A stretch of 64,000 bases of DNA from Panacagrimonas sp963975245 (GTDB taxonomy: Bacteria; Pseudomonadota; Gammaproteobacteria; Nevskiales; Nevskiaceae): positions 62,001-126,000 of the forward strand of contig CAXBFJ010000003.1 of the NCBI GenBank assembly GCA_963975245.1, written 5' to 3'. This document shows, piece by piece, positions 8,745 to 15,988 of the stretch. The notes under the pieces are model-generated. The model was given only the letters and a program-made list of their open reading frames with translations, made no database searches and was not told where the DNA came from. The translations under genes were made by a program, and so were the position numbers. Within the stretch, counting starts at the first letter, position 1. Each line of letters begins with the position of its first letter.

Positions 8745-9944
8745 TCAACCCCCGAACCCCCATTGCAGCCACACCCACAGTTTGTCCGTATCTGTAGGTC
8801 GATCCTCTGCCTCGTACGCGCTGTACTTGATGCCTCCAAGCAGATTCCCAGGCAGCGGCCGGCTTACAACCACGCCCCATTCCGTGCCGTAATCCAGACC
8901 CGACTGGTCTGACTCATATTCGTGATAAACCGCGAGCCATTTCGTCTTTCCCAAGCTGCCTGAGAGCGTCACGAAGTTGTCCACCAAACCCTGTGCCGGG
9001 GTGAACAGAAACTGATCGCTCCAGCCGTTGAAGGCGTGCAGCGTGGCCAGTGGCGTCATCACCGCGTACTGCCCCTGGTCACTCCCCAGAACCTCCTGGG
9101 CCAGGGCCAGCTTCGTGCCTTTGAAACTGGCTGCCAACTCCAGCAGGCTGTAGTCAGCGTCGAACCCACCTGCCGGAGTTTCTGCCTCCTGCGAAGCAAA
9201 CTCGGCGACATAACTCATGCCGATCCCGTTTGAGAACTCGTGGCCACCCGTTAGACGTAATCCCAGAGTGTCCGCGTCCGGGCTATTGGCCGTAGTGTTT
9301 TCAAAATCCAGCAGGTAGCCGTACCCGGTCAGCGTGAGCAGCGGTGAGACTGTCCACTGAACGTTGATCAGGTGCGCGTCAATATCGACATTGCTGGAGA
9401 AAATATTGTTGATGTTGCTCAGATACGCGTACTGCGCTGTTAGCGATTTCCGTGGCGTGAACTTCAGAAAAACACCATCGTAGGTTTGTTCGTTCTGCCG
9501 CCAACCGACATTGCCAACCCATCGCGCGTTGTCCAGAACCAGACGACTGCGACCAAGGGTTGCCACGAGGTTCTGGATGCCGGTAAAGCGCAGGCCCCAT
9601 TGATTGGTTTCCGTTTCGTCCGGATCGGGCACCAGCGAATAGCGCGTCGGCGGCGGCGTGGACGAATAGTCATCCATCAGCGCGGAGACGTTTTCCATTT
9701 CCACGAACGCTGTCAGCTCATTCCATTTCTGGGTGGTGTATCCCAGCAGCGTCCGGATGGTCAGCGCGTCGGCATCTTCCAGAAGATTATCCTGCTCCAC
9801 GGCTTCATAACGAACGCGCAGATTGAGATTGATGTCGCCGGTGGTCACAGCCGCAGACAGTGCAGACAGGGGCTCCGCCTGAACGCCCAATGTGATGCCG
9901 GCTGCTGTGGCGGCAAATACGGCCTTTGAAATAGCCCGATTCAT
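8745..9944 (-). CDS. Outer-membrane porin of the nitrate operon (alginate-export/OprB-like barrel)
   Basis: A 399-residue protein with a signal peptide (cleavage after VQA near residue 23) and a barrel of alternating strands ending in an aromatic/glycine C-terminus (WVWLQWGFGG), as outer-membrane porins do. The body resembles alginate-export-type barrels (LRVRYEAVEQDN, DADALTIRTLLGY). I infer it lets nitrate or another anionic nitrogen source cross the outer membrane. ATG 9944 has AGGGAG 9 nt upstream; a TTG at 9950 is too close to that site. The leader holds three tandem ANTAR/terminator units and a sigma-54 promoter, the most elaborate control in the window. nrtA follows after 290 bp with its own promoter. 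Confidence 0.8.
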   Translation of the reverse strand: MNRAISKAVFAATAAGITLGVQAEPLSALSAAVTTGDINLNLRVRYEAVEQDNLLEDADALTIRTLLGYTTQKWNELTAFVEMENVSALMDDYSSTPPPTRYSLVPDPDETETNQWGLRFTGIQNLVATLGRSRLVLDNARWVGNVGWRQNEQTYDGVFLKFTPRKSLTAQYAYLSNINNIFSSNVDIDAHLINVQWTVSPLLTLTGYGYLLDFENTTANSPDADTLGLRLTGGHEFSNGIGMSYVAEFASQEAETPAGGFDADYSLLELAASFKGTKLALAQEVLGSDQGQYAVMTPLATLHAFNGWSDQFLFTPAQGLVDNFVTLSGSLGKTKWLAVYHEYESDQSGLDYGTEWGVVVSRPLPGNLLGGIKYSAYEAEDRPTDTDKLWVWLQWGFGG

Positions 9945-9977
9945 GTTCAAAAACTCCCTGATTCAAGTAAGACAGGC

Positions 9978-10026
9978 AAAAAAAAATGGCGTCCGCACAG
10001 AACCCGTGAGGTTCTATGCGGACGCC
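9978..10026 (-). terminator. Terminator of porin leader unit 3
   Basis: A long stem on the minus strand (GGCGTCCGCA opposite TGTGCGGACGCC, continued by GAACC/GGTTC) followed by AT and nine T (9986-9978). Confidence 0.88.
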
Positions 10027-10065
10027 GTTGCCCGAAAATGGATTTTGATGGACCTGCGGTGGTCC
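9978..10065 (-). promoter_or_regulatory. ANTAR antitermination unit 3 of 3 before the porin
   Basis: Minus strand: P1 GGACC-ACCGCA-GGTCC (10065-10050), P2 CGGGC-AACGGC-GTCCG (10034-10019), both loops A1/G4. The 3' arm of P2 is part of the terminator at 10026-9988. Last unit transcribed, 34 bp before the porin ATG. Confidence 0.85.
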
Positions 10066-10117
10066 GATATTGCTCAGCGGAAAGCGCGTACGCGCCAGCC
10101 ACTGTTACCACTCGCGC

Positions 10118-10157
10118 AAAAAAAATCCGCGCCGGTCCCGGTCAGGACCTGCGCGGA
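10118..10157 (-). terminator. Terminator of porin leader unit 2
   Basis: Stem TCCGCGC/GCGCGGA with inner GGTCC/GGACC, then eight T on the minus strand (10125-10118). Confidence 0.88.
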
Positions 10158-10208
10158 CTTCTTTGCCCGGATACAACTCAGCTTTTCTCAAGGACCAGCG
10201 GTGGTCCT
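10118..10208 (-). promoter_or_regulatory. ANTAR antitermination unit 2 of 3 before the porin
   Basis: Minus strand: P1 AGGACC-ACCGCT-GGTCCT (10208-10191), P2 CGGGC-AAAGAA-GTCCG (10169-10154), both loops A1/G4. The P2 arm GTCCG overlaps the terminator at 10157-10126. P1 starts 139 nt downstream of P1 of unit 1. Confidence 0.85.
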
Positions 10209-10256
10209 CACACTTCAGAGGTCGCCCAATGCAGACCCCTGATTTTCTGCCAGCAC

Positions 10257-10299
10257 AAAAAAACGTCCGCACAGATCCGTTTAGAATCTGTGCGGACGT
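10257..10299 (-). terminator. Terminator of porin leader unit 1
   Basis: A perfect 14-bp stem, ACGTCCGCACAGAT with its complement (10263-10299), a 9-nt loop, then seven T on the minus strand ending at 10257. Confidence 0.9.
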
Positions 10300-10347
10300 C
10301 GTTGCCCGAATACTGCTCTTATTAAGTTGAAGGACCTACGGTGGTCC
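10257..10347 (-). promoter_or_regulatory. ANTAR antitermination unit 1 of 3 before the porin
   Basis: Minus strand: P1 GGACC-ACCGTA-GGTCC (10347-10332), P2 CGGGC-AACGAC-GTCCG (10308-10293), both loops A1/G4. First unit transcribed, about 48 nt after the start predicted from the sigma-54 site. The P2 arm overlaps the terminator. Confidence 0.85.
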
Positions 10348-10404
10348 GGTGATGCTCAGTCATGCAGAACAGCCTGTGTTGCTGTAATGCGACCAGACAA
10401 GCTA

Positions 10405-10420
10405 AGCAATGCCTGTGCCA
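10405..10420 (-). promoter_or_regulatory. Sigma-54 promoter for the porin
   Basis: Minus strand TGGCACA-GGCA-TTGCT with exact GG-N10-GC spacing, 37 bp after the nasS stop. A 7-bp inverted repeat GCAATAG-N9-CTATTGC (10441-10463) sits just upstream and covers the nasS stop codon; it could bind a regulator or only be a hairpin. Confidence 0.75.
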
Positions 10421-10456
10421 GCACCGCGCGAAAATGATCCGCAATAGGCGAACAAT

Positions 10457-11536
10457 CTATTGCGCGGCGGCCGCGGCGACCGAGGTAGCCATCGCACTGG
10501 CCTGACCATGAATCCTGAGGCGAAAGCTGGAATCAACCAAATGCTGGACGTCGCGGTTTTCTCGGGCCTGTCGCCAGCGCTGCATCTGACTGACAAACCA
10601 TCTCGCATCGTCGTGATGCGGAGACAGCGTTTCTCCGACGCCGAATATGAATTGCGCGCCCAGAGGATCATCGCCGTTGTCGCTCAGCGCGGCACGAACC
10701 GAAGCGTCAGGTGCATTGATCAGCTTCGCATCTATCAACATCTGCGCCGCTTCGCTTCGATGACCGGGCTGCTCCAGCCATCGGCCCGCTTCAATCAAGG
10801 CGGCCACAATGGACAAATGAGCAGCCGGATTGAGCGTGGCCCAGTTTCGCGCCACACCCAGGACCTTTTCTGCGCAGCCTGGCCGAATCATGTGCGTTGC
10901 AAGAACTCTGCGCCCAACGCCCTCAAGTTCTGCTGCCCTGCCCCACGGCGCGCCAACACAGAAGCCGTCGATGCGGCCTTCGCGCATGGCATCTATCACC
11001 CGATCTGGCGGCAGGACCATCAGATTCACATCCAGATCCGGATCGACTCCCGACGCACTCAGCCAGTCGCGTAACAGATAGTGATGGGTAGAAAAGGGAA
11101 AGACATGAGCGAATACGCGACGCCTGCGTCGTTGCTGATATCCCGGGCTCCGTTCGCGCTCGATGACTCTGCGCAGCGCCCTGCCCGCAGCCTGGGGCTC
11201 TGGCGCAGGCGCACACATTTCGCGGTATAGCTCATTGGATACCGTGATGCTGTTTCCATTGCGAGACAGCACCAGCGCGGTTTCCATTTCCACTCCGAGC
11301 TGATCGGCACCAAGATTGGCGGCCAAGGGCATCGGTGCGAGCAACTGGGCGGCGTCGATCAGGCCCGTGGCCAGTTTGTCGCGGACATTGGCCCACGAAG
11401 CCTCAACGGACAGACTCACATCCAGTCCCTGCCCCGCGAAATATCCGAGTTCACGGGCTACCAGTAGTGGCGCCGCATCTGCCAAGGGCAACATGCCAAT
11501 ACGCACATGGCGACGTTTAACCGAGAGTGCTTTCAT
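10457..11536 (-). CDS. nasS: NasS-type nitrate sensor (first copy)
   Basis: A 359-residue cytoplasmic relative of NrtA without signal peptide. In NasST systems NasS holds NasT inactive until it binds nitrate or nitrite, then releases it. The fold matches NrtA: IGMLPLADAAPLLVARELGYF at the N-terminus, VFPFSTHHYLLRDWLSASG in the middle and GFCVGAPWG at the pocket. An arginine-rich insert (QQRRRRR) sits near residue 135. ATG 11536 has GGAG 5 nt upstream and overlaps the nasT stop by 4 bp, so sensor and partner are co-translated, nasT first. Confidence 0.9.
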   Translation of the reverse strand: MKALSVKRRHVRIGMLPLADAAPLLVARELGYFAGQGLDVSLSVEASWANVRDKLATGLIDAAQLLAPMPLAANLGADQLGVEMETALVLSRNGNSITVSNELYREMCAPAPEPQAAGRALRRVIERERSPGYQQRRRRRVFAHVFPFSTHHYLLRDWLSASGVDPDLDVNLMVLPPDRVIDAMREGRIDGFCVGAPWGRAAELEGVGRRVLATHMIRPGCAEKVLGVARNWATLNPAAHLSIVAALIEAGRWLEQPGHRSEAAQMLIDAKLINAPDASVRAALSDNGDDPLGAQFIFGVGETLSPHHDDARWFVSQMQRWRQARENRDVQHLVDSSFRLRIHGQASAMATSVAAAAAQ

Positions 11537-12102
11537 AACAACTCCGATGCAGCAATAAGTGAACGCGCGACCTCGCCGAGCCTGATGTTCCTGTCCATGG
11601 CCATTTTCCTTAGCGTTTCGTGCGCCGTGTTCTCGTCAATACCCTTGCGTTGCATCAACAAACCCTTGGCCCGCTCGACATCACGACGATCCGCCAGCTT
11701 GGTCTTGGCACTGGCCAGTTCCTGTTTAAGCCCCTGAGATTCCTGAAACCTGGCAATGGCGACTTCGATCACCGGTTGCAGGCGTGCGGCAGACAGACCA
11801 TCCACCACATATGCCGACACGCCGGCGCGCATGGCGCGGCGGATGGTCTCGGAGCCGGACGTTTGTGCAAACAAGACAATGGGGCGTGGCCGGTCGCGGG
11901 AGATCTGGCCCAGTGACTCGAGCGTGTCGCGGTTAGGGCTGTTGACGTCAATCAGAACGATATCCGGGTGCAGCTCGTCGACGGCCGCAATGATGTTGTC
12001 GGTGTCTTTCAAGCGCCCGATGACGGTATGGCCGGCAGCGTGCAGCGCCTCCTCAAGGAGGAGTACACGTTCTCGATCATCGTCGACGAGCATTACACGC
12101 AC
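11533..12102 (-). CDS. nasT: NasT-type ANTAR antiterminator (first copy)
   Basis: A 189-residue RNA-binding response-regulator-like protein. The receiver domain (1-120) keeps DDD and the LIDVNSP aspartate but has SAYVVDGL where receivers usually have the lysine-proline, so control is probably by NasS rather than phosphorylation. The ANTAR domain (about 135-185) is canonical: DRRDVERAKGLLMQRKG, then a helix with LRKMAM. It should bind the dual-hairpin leaders listed here. The start is GTG 12102 (MRVMLVDDD). A sigma-54-like site lies 42-57 bp upstream, and its own leader has no ANTAR hairpins. Confidence 0.93.
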   Translation of the reverse strand: MRVMLVDDDRERVLLLEEALHAAGHTVIGRLKDTDNIIAAVDELHPDIVLIDVNSPNRDTLESLGQISRDRPRPIVLFAQTSGSETIRRAMRAGVSAYVVDGLSAARLQPVIEVAIARFQESQGLKQELASAKTKLADRRDVERAKGLLMQRKGIDENTAHETLRKMAMDRNIRLGEVARSLIAASELL

Positions 12103-12143
12103 TGATCTGATTCCGTTGGCTTGTTAGGGGCTGAGACCTGGTG

Positions 12144-12159
12144 AGCAATATCCATGCCC
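12144..12159 (-). promoter_or_regulatory. Sigma-54-like promoter for nasT-nasS (first copy)
   Basis: Minus strand GGGCATG-GATA-TTGCT, correct GG-N10-GC spacing, two departures in the -24 element. TGCACC half-sites of the NtrC type lie at 12199-12204 and 12232-12237, 40-75 bp upstream. Confidence 0.5.
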
Positions 12160-12286
12160 AGCAGCCAATAATGGTTTTGCTACCGCCGGGTGGATTTGTG
12201 CACCAATTTGATTCGATATCAGCCCAAGCCCTGCACCGAATCGGCCGAAGCGCTTAGCATGAGCCCTCTGCCACCGGACGAATAAG

Positions 12287-13516
12287 ATGAATTTTCAAGC
12301 CAGCGAGCGCTGCAAGGATTACGTGGGTCGGGTACGCAGCTTCATGGAGGAACATATTTTTCCCGTGGAGAAAGCGCATTGGGCCGAGATTCACGACGCC
12401 GGGCACGGCGGTGACTGGCAGCAGTGGCGCATCCCTGATCGCGTAGACGTTCTGAAGCAAGCCGCCCGCGAACAGGGACTGTGGAACATGTTTCTTCCGG
12501 ATGCGGAACTGGGCGCCGGGTTGTCGGTGCTCGAGTACGCCTCGGTGGCCGAGGAAACCGGCCGCAGTCTCATGGCACCGGAAATCTTCAACTGCTCAGC
12601 ACCCGATACCGGCAACATGGAAGTGTTGTGGCGCTACGGGTCGGACGAACAGAAGAAGCAATGGCTGCAACCCCTGCTCGATGGCCACATCAGGTCCGTG
12701 TTCTGCATGACCGAACCAGATGTTGCGTCCAGTGACGCGACTAATATTCAGGCCACCGCCGTCGTCGAAGGCGATGAGGTCGTTCTCAATGGCAAGAAGT
12801 GGTGGAGCAGCGGCATTGGTGATCCGCGCTGCAAGATCGGCATCTTCATGGCACTTACGCCAAACCCCGACCTGGACCGTAAACGCCAGCACTCCATGGT
12901 CCTGGTGCCACTGGACACCCCCGGAGTGGAGATCAAACGCATGTTGCCGGTGCTGGGTGACTACGATGCGCCCCACGGTCATGGCGAGGTCCACTTCAAC
13001 AACGTGCGACTGCCTGTCTCAAACTTCATCGCGGGTCCGGGCCGCGGTTTTGAAATCGCCCAGGGTCGCCTCGGGCCAGGACGTATCCACCACTGCATGC
13101 GCGCCATCGGTGCGGCCGAACAGGCACTGAAACTCGCCATCGCGCGTGGCACCTCTCGCAAGGCCTTCGGCAAATTGCTGATTGACCTGGGCGGCAATCG
13201 GGAACGCATTGCAGAAGCACGCATTGCCATTGACCAGGCACGCCTGCTGACCCTGTATGCCGCTTGGAAAATGGACGAATCCGGTGCTCGCAATGCGATG
13301 ACTGAAATTTCAGCCATCAAGGTCGCAGCGCCACGCATGTTGCAGTCGGTTGTGGATATGGCCATGCAGATTCATGGTGCTGGAGGCGTTTCACGGGATT
13401 TCGCACTGTCCGGCTTCTTTGCCCAGGCGCGCATGCTGCGTCTGGCTGACGGCCCTGATGAAGTTCATCGCGAAGTGATCGCACGCATCGAATTGGCGCG
13501 AGCCGCCGGCACTTGA
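12287..13516 (+). CDS. Acyl-CoA dehydrogenase family protein
   Basis: A 409-residue flavoprotein with the full acyl-CoA dehydrogenase layout: helical N-domain to about 125, beta domain with MTEPDVASSDATNI (flavin and substrate contacts) near 140-155, and C-terminal helical domain with MQIHGAGGVSRDF (family signature) near 360. Such enzymes oxidise acyl-CoA at C2-C3 and pass electrons to ETF. The length is normal. It lies alone on the plus strand between the two nas clusters; I see no link to nitrate. The start ATG has only a weak GGAC upstream. The exact substrate cannot be told. Confidence 0.88.
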   Translation: MNFQASERCKDYVGRVRSFMEEHIFPVEKAHWAEIHDAGHGGDWQQWRIPDRVDVLKQAAREQGLWNMFLPDAELGAGLSVLEYASVAEETGRSLMAPEIFNCSAPDTGNMEVLWRYGSDEQKKQWLQPLLDGHIRSVFCMTEPDVASSDATNIQATAVVEGDEVVLNGKKWWSSGIGDPRCKIGIFMALTPNPDLDRKRQHSMVLVPLDTPGVEIKRMLPVLGDYDAPHGHGEVHFNNVRLPVSNFIAGPGRGFEIAQGRLGPGRIHHCMRAIGAAEQALKLAIARGTSRKAFGKLLIDLGGNRERIAEARIAIDQARLLTLYAAWKMDESGARNAMTEISAIKVAAPRMLQSVVDMAMQIHGAGGVSRDFALSGFFAQARMLRLADGPDEVHREVIARIELARAAGT

Positions 13517-13721
13517 TGCACCAATCATAAGCAAGGTTCGGTTCGCCGACGCAGCTTGAACCGGCTGGCCGCTGCCGGTGATGAGCTCGCTGACAAGCAC
13601 TGCACCAATCCTGCACCTTCGCCTCTGCATCGCGGCGAATGGCCAATCATTACTGTGCATATCTGCTGCCGATGGCGGCAAATGGCGCTTTTCGCCCATC
13701 GGCTGCACCAATTCTTAACAG

Positions 13722-13737
13722 TGGCACGCCTTTGGCT
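13722..13737 (+). promoter_or_regulatory. Sigma-54 promoter for the second nasT-nasS
   Basis: Plus strand TGGCACG-CCTT-TGGCT: perfect -24 element, GG-N10-GC spacing, one mismatch in -12. The 396-bp gap 13517-13912 also holds TGCACCAAT at 13517, 13601 and 13704 and TGCACC at 13612, likely NtrC half-sites. The 165-nt leader has no ANTAR hairpins that I can find. Confidence 0.6.
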
Positions 13738-13912
13738 ATAGAGGGTTTCAACCAACCGGACCAAAGCTGCTCCTGTTGGCACACCAGCCTCACTGCCGAG
13801 CATTTCACCGGATCACGCCGCGTTCGATCTCGCTGAGCTCTGGGCCAAATCGGGCTCTGGGCTAGCGGCCTTCGATCTCACCCGGTTTGATCACAAGCGA
13901 GGGCACCACCCA

Positions 13913-14581
13913 ATGGCAATCTGTGAGAAACCCATGCCGCGATTGACGACCCGAGGCAAGCGAAGCGACATCGCACCCAAGGCCGCAATCAGCCTGCGGG
14001 TCATGCTGGTCGATGATGATGATACGCGCGCAGCCTTTGTGACCCAGGCCTTGCTCGCAACGGGCAACGACGTCGTAGCGCGCTTGTCCTCAACCGAGGA
14101 TTTGCTGAGCAGCGTCCGGCGTGTGCAGGCAGACATCATCCTGGTTGACATGGATAACCCGGCGCGCGATGTGCTGGACAACTGCGCCGCCGTCACCCAG
14201 CAGATACCCAAGCCGATCATTTTCTTTGCCAAGAACTCTGACCCCGACAAGATTTTTGATGCGGTTCGCGCCGGGGTCAGTGCCTACGTGGTCGATGGAC
14301 TCAGCGAATCCCGGCTACGCCCGATCCTTGATGTCGCCATTGCTCGCTTCCAGGAACATCAGAAACTGCGCACCGAACTCGAAGACATGCGCGTTCGTCT
14401 GGCAGACCGTCGCGACGTTGAACGGGCAAAGGCCACGCTGGCCCGGATGCGGAACCTCGATGAAGCCGCAGCCTATGCACTGCTAAGACGCAGCGCCATG
14501 GCACATCGCGTGACCATTGGCGAAGCCGCACGCACGGTGCTCGCCGCTGCTGACATATTTGATACCAAGGATCCGTCGTGA
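13913..14581 (+). CDS. NasT-like ANTAR antiterminator (second copy)
   Basis: A 222-residue paralogue of the first NasT with a 30-residue basic N-terminal extension. The receiver keeps DDDD and DMDNP; it also has SAYVVDGL in place of the receiver lysine. In the ANTAR helix the usual AKGLLM reads AKATLAR and the third helix differs, so its RNA preference may not be the same. The start ATG has GAGGG 9 nt upstream; an internal ATG near 14003 (MLVDDDD) is possible. It overlaps its partner sensor by 4 bp (stop at 14579-14581). Confidence 0.85.
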   Translation: MAICEKPMPRLTTRGKRSDIAPKAAISLRVMLVDDDDTRAAFVTQALLATGNDVVARLSSTEDLLSSVRRVQADIILVDMDNPARDVLDNCAAVTQQIPKPIIFFAKNSDPDKIFDAVRAGVSAYVVDGLSESRLRPILDVAIARFQEHQKLRTELEDMRVRLADRRDVERAKATLARMRNLDEAAAYALLRRSAMAHRVTIGEAARTVLAAADIFDTKDPS

Positions 14582-15813
14582 GCCGGATCCCCCGATTCCG
14601 GCTGGAGACCAACCAGCTCACGATCGGATACATGACCTTGCTGGACTCCGCGCCCATCCTCTGGGCCGCGCACAAGGGTTATTTTCGCGATGCTGGTCTT
14701 TACGTCTCTCTGGTTCGCGAGGTGTCCTGGGCGAGTTTGCGTGATCGCCTGGCCTACGGCGCCCTTGATGCCGCGCAATGCCTGGCACCCATGCCCATGG
14801 CGGCGACACTCGGCATCGATGGTGTCGGTGTGCCTCTGGTCACAGGCCTGAGTCTGTCGCAAGGCGGCTCTGCCATCACGCTTTCGCGCAGCGTGACCAA
14901 ACGCATCGGCCTGAAGCCGGACATGAATCCACTCGACAGCGCACGCGCCGTTGCCAGTTACGTGCGTCTGGGTGGACGCCTGCGGCTGGCGCACGTTTAC
15001 GCCTTCTCGATGCATCACTACCTGCTGCGTGACTGGCTGGCATTGGGCGGGATTCAGCTAGACCATCCCTCTATCGAATTCCTTGTCGCGCCTCCGGCCC
15101 AGATGGTGCGGTTGCTCGAAAGCGGTGCCATCGACGGGTTTTGCGCCGGCGAACCCTGGAACACGGCAGCAGTACGAGGAAAGCTCGGGCAGATCGTCAC
15201 CGCCACCAGCGCCATCTGGGATGGTGGCGCCGACAAGGTGCTGGGCGTCACCAGACAATGGTCGCGCGCTCATCCGCAGACCCATCGGGCATTGATCTGT
15301 GCACTGATGATGTCACTCAGAGATCTGGCCACGGAAGATGTCACGCAGGAGCTGACCGCCCTGCTCTTGCAACGGGAAGTGCTGGCTGTGCCCGAGGCCT
15401 GGATCAAGAGCGCCTTGGTCGGCTCCCAGGCCCTGAGTCCGCCGCGATTTGCCAACAGCCTCAATGGCTTTCCGCGCCAGTCGCAAATGCTTTGGTGTGC
15501 ACTGCAAATGCTGCGCTGGCGACAATGGTACAAGCCGCAACCACTCTCGCGGCTCTGTTCACAGGTATGTGACAGCGCTGCATTCGCTGATGCCGCTGCC
15601 GCACTGCGCTTGCCGATTCCTGCCGTTGACACCGTTTGCGAAGGTGCCGGTCGCGTTGCACTGGGCATGGATGGCAGCACGGTGGAAACCCGTTTCCTCA
15701 GCGGTGGCGAGCTGAATCCAGAAAATCCCGCTGCTTACCTGACTGAGCGGGGCTGGGGCATAGAAGCGGCAAGAGCAGCGCTACAGAGTGCCGACGAAAG
15801 CGCTCTGCGCTGA
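14578..15813 (+). CDS. NasS-like nitrate sensor (second copy)
   Basis: A 411-residue cytoplasmic NrtA-family protein with no signal peptide. It shares with the first NasS the start IGYMTLLDSAPILWAAHKGYF, the segment VYAFSMHHYLLRDWLALGGI and the pocket motif GFCAGEPWN, but is about 50 residues longer at the C-terminus (residues ~360-411), a part I do not recognise. Start is GTG 14578, overlapping the NasT-like gene. The ligand may be nitrate or a related anion. It directly precedes the sigma-54/ANTAR leader of the TPR operon, which suggests this pair controls that operon. Confidence 0.82.
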   Translation: MSRIPRFRLETNQLTIGYMTLLDSAPILWAAHKGYFRDAGLYVSLVREVSWASLRDRLAYGALDAAQCLAPMPMAATLGIDGVGVPLVTGLSLSQGGSAITLSRSVTKRIGLKPDMNPLDSARAVASYVRLGGRLRLAHVYAFSMHHYLLRDWLALGGIQLDHPSIEFLVAPPAQMVRLLESGAIDGFCAGEPWNTAAVRGKLGQIVTATSAIWDGGADKVLGVTRQWSRAHPQTHRALICALMMSLRDLATEDVTQELTALLLQREVLAVPEAWIKSALVGSQALSPPRFANSLNGFPRQSQMLWCALQMLRWRQWYKPQPLSRLCSQVCDSAAFADAAAALRLPIPAVDTVCEGAGRVALGMDGSTVETRFLSGGELNPENPAAYLTERGWGIEAARAALQSADESALR

Positions 15814-15847
15814 TAAGGCGCACACGCACACATGCAGAGCACATAGC

Positions 15848-15863
15848 TGGCACAAGCTTTGCG
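15848..15863 (+). promoter_or_regulatory. Sigma-54 promoter for the TPR operon
   Basis: Plus strand TGGCACA-AGCT-TTGCG with exact GG-N10-GC spacing, 35 bp after the second nasS. Confidence 0.68.
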
Positions 15864-15878
15864 AATTTGATCCCAACA

Positions 15879-15971
15879 GGTCATCGCAGACCGTTCCAGC
15901 GGCCACAGCCGTCCGCACAGATAACGAGTTCAGACACACGCACCACACAGGCGCGTGCGGCCTCTGAACTC
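15879..15971 (+). promoter_or_regulatory. ANTAR-like dual-hairpin leader of the TPR operon
   Basis: P1 is GGTC-ATCGCA-GACC (15879-15892) and P2 GCGGCC-ACAGCC-GTCCGC (15899-15916, one C-U mismatch); both loops have A1 and G4. A 9-bp hairpin GAGTTCAGA/TCTGAACTC (15926-15971) follows and ends just before the likely ribosome site GGATGG. There is no U-tract. CCGCAC of P2 can instead pair with GTGCGG at 15955-15960, so P2 and a downstream fold compete. Confidence 0.5.
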
Positions 15972-15988
15972 TCCGGATGGGCTTAAGC

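Noticed and set aside
9978..10347. The three repeated hairpins as a CRISPR-like or REP array
   Set aside because: Units are about 140 nt apart, each has two different hairpins plus a U-tract in one orientation, and there are no uniform spacers or cas genes. They fit antitermination leaders.
13748..13912. Possible ANTAR hairpins in the nasT2 leader
   Set aside because: I searched for hexaloops starting with A and with G at 4; none had more than one or two closing pairs, and there is no U-tract.
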